From Leptolyngbya sp. SIO4C5 (GTDB taxonomy: Bacteria; Cyanobacteriota; Cyanobacteriia; Phormidesmidales; Phormidesmidaceae): DNA of 6,025 nt. Shown in pieces: positions 5,001 through 6,025 of the stretch (position 1 is its first letter; the number at the start of each line of letters is the position of its first letter). Made by a program: the position numbers and the translations under genes. The stretch covers positions 1 to 6,025 of the forward strand of contig JAAHIC010000300.1 in assembly GCA_010671965.1 (NCBI GenBank), given 5' to 3'. Under the pieces are notes generated by a model, which was not told the origin of the DNA, did no database searches, and saw only the letters and a list, made by a program, of their open reading frames with translations.

Positions 5001-6025
5001 CCATCAAGTTTACGCCTGCAGGCAGCGTTTCGCTGCGCCTCCTATCGCTCAGCCCGCCAGCCGAGCAGCCAACAGCCCTCAGCAACGCCAATAAAACAGT
5101 CCGGCTTTGCTTTGAAGTTGTCGATACTGGCGTCGGCATCGCTGCCGCAGATCTAGAGCGCATCTTTACGGCTTTTGAGCAAACCAGCCTCGGCCAAGGC
5201 TTTACGGCAGGAACAGGGTTAGGGCTGACGATCAGCCGTCATTTTGCCGAACTGATGGGCGGTCATCTGACGGCAGAAAGTACTTTGGGTCATGGTAGCT
5301 GTTTCCGCCTCTATCTCAGCGCACCTGTAGCTACTGGAACCATCATCGCTGAACTGCCGACGGTTATCGGCCTTGAACCTGGGCAAAAAGACCATCGCAT
5401 TTTGGTCGTGGATGATCAGTCCGAGAATCGCTACATGCTGCGGCAGCTTTTAGAGACAGTGGGCCTGCAGGTCAAAGATGCGGCCAGCGGTCATGAAGCC
5501 TTGACGCTTTGGCAGTCCTGGCAGCCCGATTTAATCTGGCTGGACTTACGGATGCTGGAGATAGATGGCTATGAGGTGGCCCGCCGGATTCGCCAGCAGG
5601 AGGCGGCTTTGGGAAGCAACCAAGCCACGTGCATTATTGCTCTGAGCGCTAGCGCGATGGCGCGCGATCGCCATCGCGCCATCGCCGCAGGCTGTGATGA
5701 CTTTCTGGGTAAGCCTTTTCGGATGCAGGATCTATTCCTGAAGATGGCCAATCACCTGCACCTGCGCTATCGCTACGCCAGCCGCGAAGAGGATGCCCAT
5801 GGGGCTAGCGCGTCAGCTGTCCCGCCCAAACTGACGACAGCCAGCTTTCAGACAATGCCCGCTGACTGGGTGGCTCAGGTCAAGCGCGCCGCAGAACTGT
5901 GCGACGATGTGGCAGTAGCTCAGCTCATTGAGCAGATTCCGGCTGAGCAAAGAACGCTCAGGCTTGGACTTGAGCTGCAAAATTTTCTCGAACTGAAAAT
6001 CATGAATAAGCTGCTCAAGTCCAAG
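2060..6025 (+). CDS. Multi-sensor hybrid histidine kinase (REC*-PAS x4-GAF*-HisKA-HATPase-REC), 3' end outside window
   Basis: This is a soluble two-component hybrid kinase: ATP phosphorylates a His, and the phosphate passes to an Asp in the attached receiver. The frame runs 1322 codons with no stop and leaves the window. Domains by residue: receiver-like fold 5-120; PAS ~134-250, 260-378, 390-497 and 510-628, joined by short charged helices; GAF 655-825; HisKA ~852-920 with FLANMSHELRTPLN and phospho-acceptor His862; HATPase ~965-1090 with N-box NLVGN (976-980), G1 DTGVGI (1022-1027), F-box around 1036-1041 and G2 GTGLGL (1051-1056); receiver 1112-1235 with Asp1162; tail ~1262-1322. No signal peptide or membrane segment is seen, so it should be cytosolic. 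The first receiver and the GAF both lack their defining residues. The start is ATG 2060, the first available in frame. The partner regulator and the signal are not shown by this window. The family call is very secure; no gene name is justified. Confidence 0.95.
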   Translation, partial: MASTLSVLTVIHPDSEAYFVADALSQVGYEVQLLPTAQSALSYLQQTQPQLIILSAQLPDTDGYQLCQQISASSTHLPIIFIGTLTTDLDRQRLWQVGGCDYLPRPLVTAEIIAKVEHHLRRRQQEQSATQLHQREREFRALVENSPDVVSRLDRQYRYCYINPAVQAITGIAPAEFIGKTNRELGFPQDLVDLWEATMGQVFSTQQEYTLRFTYPGQPASSFWQARLIPELIDEQVASVLIVSHNITSQRQAEASLRQSEARFRAVFEQAAVGINQADLRTGRFLCVNESFCQLLGYSEAELLQLTYQEVSNSEDIAIYSTELQQLYQGDLPSFTFEKRYFHKDGTPIWTSITLSLVYDEAGQAFADMAIVQDISDRKQAEAALQASEATNRLILQAIPDLLIYTDADGHYIDHIPGHNVTPLIGGLLSEKHATVDHLLPPALAQKQMQAIARASATRKMQIYEHQFKIAGQTVDEEIRVVPLPSDRLLVMVRNITERKRIEAELRRREVLLASLNQALPMGLLVADPQTHEVLAVNRQFFKIWRLEALAADVAAGRLSDKELLLQCLELTDLEELLATATPAHPDTDVTEDELPLKDGRILRRIYGQVRSEATRYGYFYLFEDVTLRKQAEHDLRQGLAREQAMARLIKHMRQTLDISQIFATTVEELRQVLRCDRVVLYQLADDGSGQFVAESLEPGWMSVLSADAELRQALSSAKEPTVERFRQQASVADSRLQSGQREGDCPEQFCLCIEDTSQAQLPASQQFFLQQIQAQASIAAPIWQGNQLWGWLTVYQNRHPRQWQESDMNIVVQTSNQLGVAVQQAELFAQVQQQTLQLKQTAAAANQANQAKSLFLANMSHELRTPLNVILGLAQVITRDRQLPDTLRKQVNIINRSGAHLLDLINSILDLSKIESGHITLQPESCDLAALMQEVVAMLKQQAESKGLTLTTWQASDVTRYIEVDIHKLRQILINLVGNAIKFTPAGSVSLRLLSLSPPAEQPTALSNANKTVRLCFEVVDTGVGIAAADLERIFTAFEQTSLGQGFTAGTGLGLTISRHFAELMGGHLTAESTLGHGSCFRLYLSAPVATGTIIAELPTVIGLEPGQKDHRILVVDDQSENRYMLRQLLETVGLQVKDAASGHEALTLWQSWQPDLIWLDLRMLEIDGYEVARRIRQQEAALGSNQATCIIALSASAMARDRHRAIAAGCDDFLGKPFRMQDLFLKMANHLHLRYRYASREEDAHGASASAVPPKLTTASFQTMPADWVAQVKRAAELCDDVAVAQLIEQIPAEQRTLRLGLELQNFLELKIMNKLLKSK
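2072..2419 (+). other. Degenerate N-terminal receiver domain of the kinase
   Basis: Residues ~5-120 follow the receiver fold: the loop pattern LIILSAQLPDTDGY matches the usual LxxLDxxMPxMDGY, and the end matches DYLxKP. Ser55 (AGC, 2222-2224) stands where the phospho-acceptor Asp belongs. The N-terminal acidic pair is replaced by Ile-His-Pro around 11-13, the conserved Thr/Ser is Gly83, and the conserved Lys is Arg105. It cannot be phosphorylated in the normal way and is best called a pseudo-receiver, probably a docking, dimerisation or ligand-sensing module. Confidence 0.85.
2459..3961 (+). other. Array of four PAS domains
   Basis: Four PAS/PAC units span residues ~134-634. Each begins with an FRAL/RFRAVFE/ILQAIPD/LNQALPMG-type helix and most end in a typical PAC signature: SHNITSQRQAE (244-254), VQDISDRKQAE (372-382), VRNITERKRIE (493-503) and FEDVTLRKQAE (623-633). 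The intervening helices (such as EASLRQSEARF) are the usual signal-relay coiled coils. No flavin-binding LOV motif (GRNCRFLQ) and no obvious haem ligand signature was seen, so the ligands are unknown. The second unit is the most canonical; the first and fourth are more divergent. Confidence 0.85.
4022..4534 (+). other. Phytochrome-type GAF domain lacking the bilin Cys-His pair
   Basis: Residues ~655-825 resemble phytochrome and cyanobacteriochrome GAF domains: RCDRVVLYQLADDGSG, then AES, GW, an IxD block (754-756), API, LWGWL and PRQWQ in the expected order. Aligned without gaps from the API block leftward, the LSPCHV-type chromophore site reads LPASQQ (762-767). Cys becomes Ser765 and His becomes Gln766. 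The DxCF second-Cys region also has no Cys. Covalent bilin attachment at the normal position is therefore not possible. Confidence 0.75.
4595..4617 (+). repeat. 9-base tandem repeat in the pre-HisKA helix
   Basis: GCCAATCAG occurs twice in direct succession and is followed by a partial third copy, GCCAA. It lies in frame and encodes Ala-Asn-Gln, Ala-Asn-Gln, Ala-Lys (846-853), in the coiled-coil helix leading into the phospho-acceptor region. Slippage here would insert or remove three residues without breaking the frame. Confidence 0.8.
4613..5335 (+). other. Histidine kinase core (HisKA + HATPase_c)
   Basis: Residues ~852-1092. The H-box carries His862 (CAC, 4643-4645) followed by Glu, as in HisKA-family kinases. 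The N, G1, F and G2 boxes are all present and intact, at 976-980, 1022-1027, 1036-1041 and 1051-1056. A Pro/Ala/Asn-rich stretch (~998-1012) lengthens the loop between the N-box and G1. All visible catalytic residues are intact, so kinase activity is expected. Confidence 0.93.
5393..5764 (+). other. Intact C-terminal receiver domain
   Basis: Residues ~1112-1235 carry the acidic pair Asp1118-Asp1119, phospho-acceptor Asp1162 (GAC, 5543-5545), Ser1196 at the Thr/Ser position and Lys1218 in GKPF. It is the likely acceptor of phosphate from His862. One oddity is that the usual MP after the acceptor Asp is ML (Leu1166), removing a normally conserved proline. Confidence 0.92.
5652..5679. repeat. 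Perfect 11-base inverted repeat containing a HIP1 site
   Basis: GCGCGATGGCG (5652-5662) and its exact reverse complement CGCCATCGCGC (5669-5679) flank six bases. A HIP1 octamer (5664-5671) spans the loop and the start of the right arm. The structure lies inside the C-terminal receiver coding region (residues 1198-1207, after the conserved Ser). With no T-run and a continuing frame, it is not a terminator. Confidence 0.85.
5843..6025 (+). other. C-terminal helical tail of the kinase (partial)
   Basis: From about residue 1262 a short segment follows a polar linker: TMPADWVAQVKRAA, then CDDVAVAQLIEQIP and a basic end, FLELKIMNKLLK. From memory, similar tails of the pattern MPxxWxxxLxxAA...LIEQIP close many cyanobacterial hybrid kinases. 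Its function is not known to me. The stop is not in the window but is probably close, as such tails usually end soon after this point. Confidence 0.5.

Larger units (their letters stand above)
20..5671. repeat. Dispersed HIP1 palindromes (GCGATCGC), 13 copies
   Basis: Full octamers start at 20, 473, 550, 751, 890, 1173, 1301, 1578, 3186, 3516, 4086, 4698 and 5664. Several near-copies lacking one end base also occur (around 1225 and 2325). HIP1 is a highly iterated palindrome of many cyanobacterial genomes, and this density is the main evidence for a cyanobacterial origin. Eight of the 13 lie in the first 1.6 kb; none lies between 1586 and 3185. Confidence 0.9.

Noticed and set aside
5652..5679. 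Inverted repeat as a mobile-element end or attachment site
   Set aside because: It lies within conserved receiver codons with no transposase, target duplication or disrupted frame nearby.
5569..5751. Minus-strand 60-codon open frame
   Set aside because: Antisense to the intact receiver; no independent support.
2060..6025. Frameshift or broken kinase
   Set aside because: Reading the frame line by line gave 1322 sense codons with all domains in register; only the 3' end is missing, because the window stops.

Overview
The window looks like a piece of a cyanobacterial chromosome. The 8-base palindrome GCGATCGC (the cyanobacterial HIP1 repeat) occurs at least 13 times in about 6 kb. The three genes also have cyanobacterial character: a minC with the cyanobacterial form of the C-terminal domain, a short-form tilS without the extra C-terminal domains of the E. 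coli enzyme, and a very large soluble multi-sensor hybrid histidine kinase. The moderately high GC and Gln/Ala-rich coding would suit a Leptolyngbya-like or other filamentous lineage, but that is only a guess.

Layout. (1) Positions 13-750, minus strand: complete minC, the inhibitor of division-septum placement. In cyanobacteria minD and minE usually follow it; they would lie beyond the left edge. (2) Positions 751-836: an 86-base divergent intergenic region that must serve minC and tilS. (3) Positions 846-1829, plus strand: complete tilS, tRNA(Ile)-lysidine synthetase, an essential decoding enzyme. (4) Positions 1830-2059: a 230-base spacer with only weak hairpins and no clear promoter. (5) Positions 2060-6025, plus strand: one uninterrupted frame of 1322 codons that runs off the right edge. 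Its order is degenerate receiver, four PAS domains, phytochrome-type GAF, HisKA, HATPase, intact receiver, and a short helical tail.

How they fit together. minC and tilS are housekeeping genes with no evident functional link to the kinase. The kinase is the interesting object. Its N-terminal receiver has lost the phospho-accepting Asp, the acidic pocket, the Thr/Ser and the Lys. Its GAF domain aligns well with the bilin-binding type but has Ser-Gln in place of Cys-His. The kinase core and C-terminal receiver keep all their catalytic residues. The simplest reading is a working soluble phosphorelay kinase whose two classical input modules have become non-catalytic, non-chromophore regulatory or docking modules. 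I found no CRISPR array, IS element, tRNA or rRNA, prophage or defence locus here.
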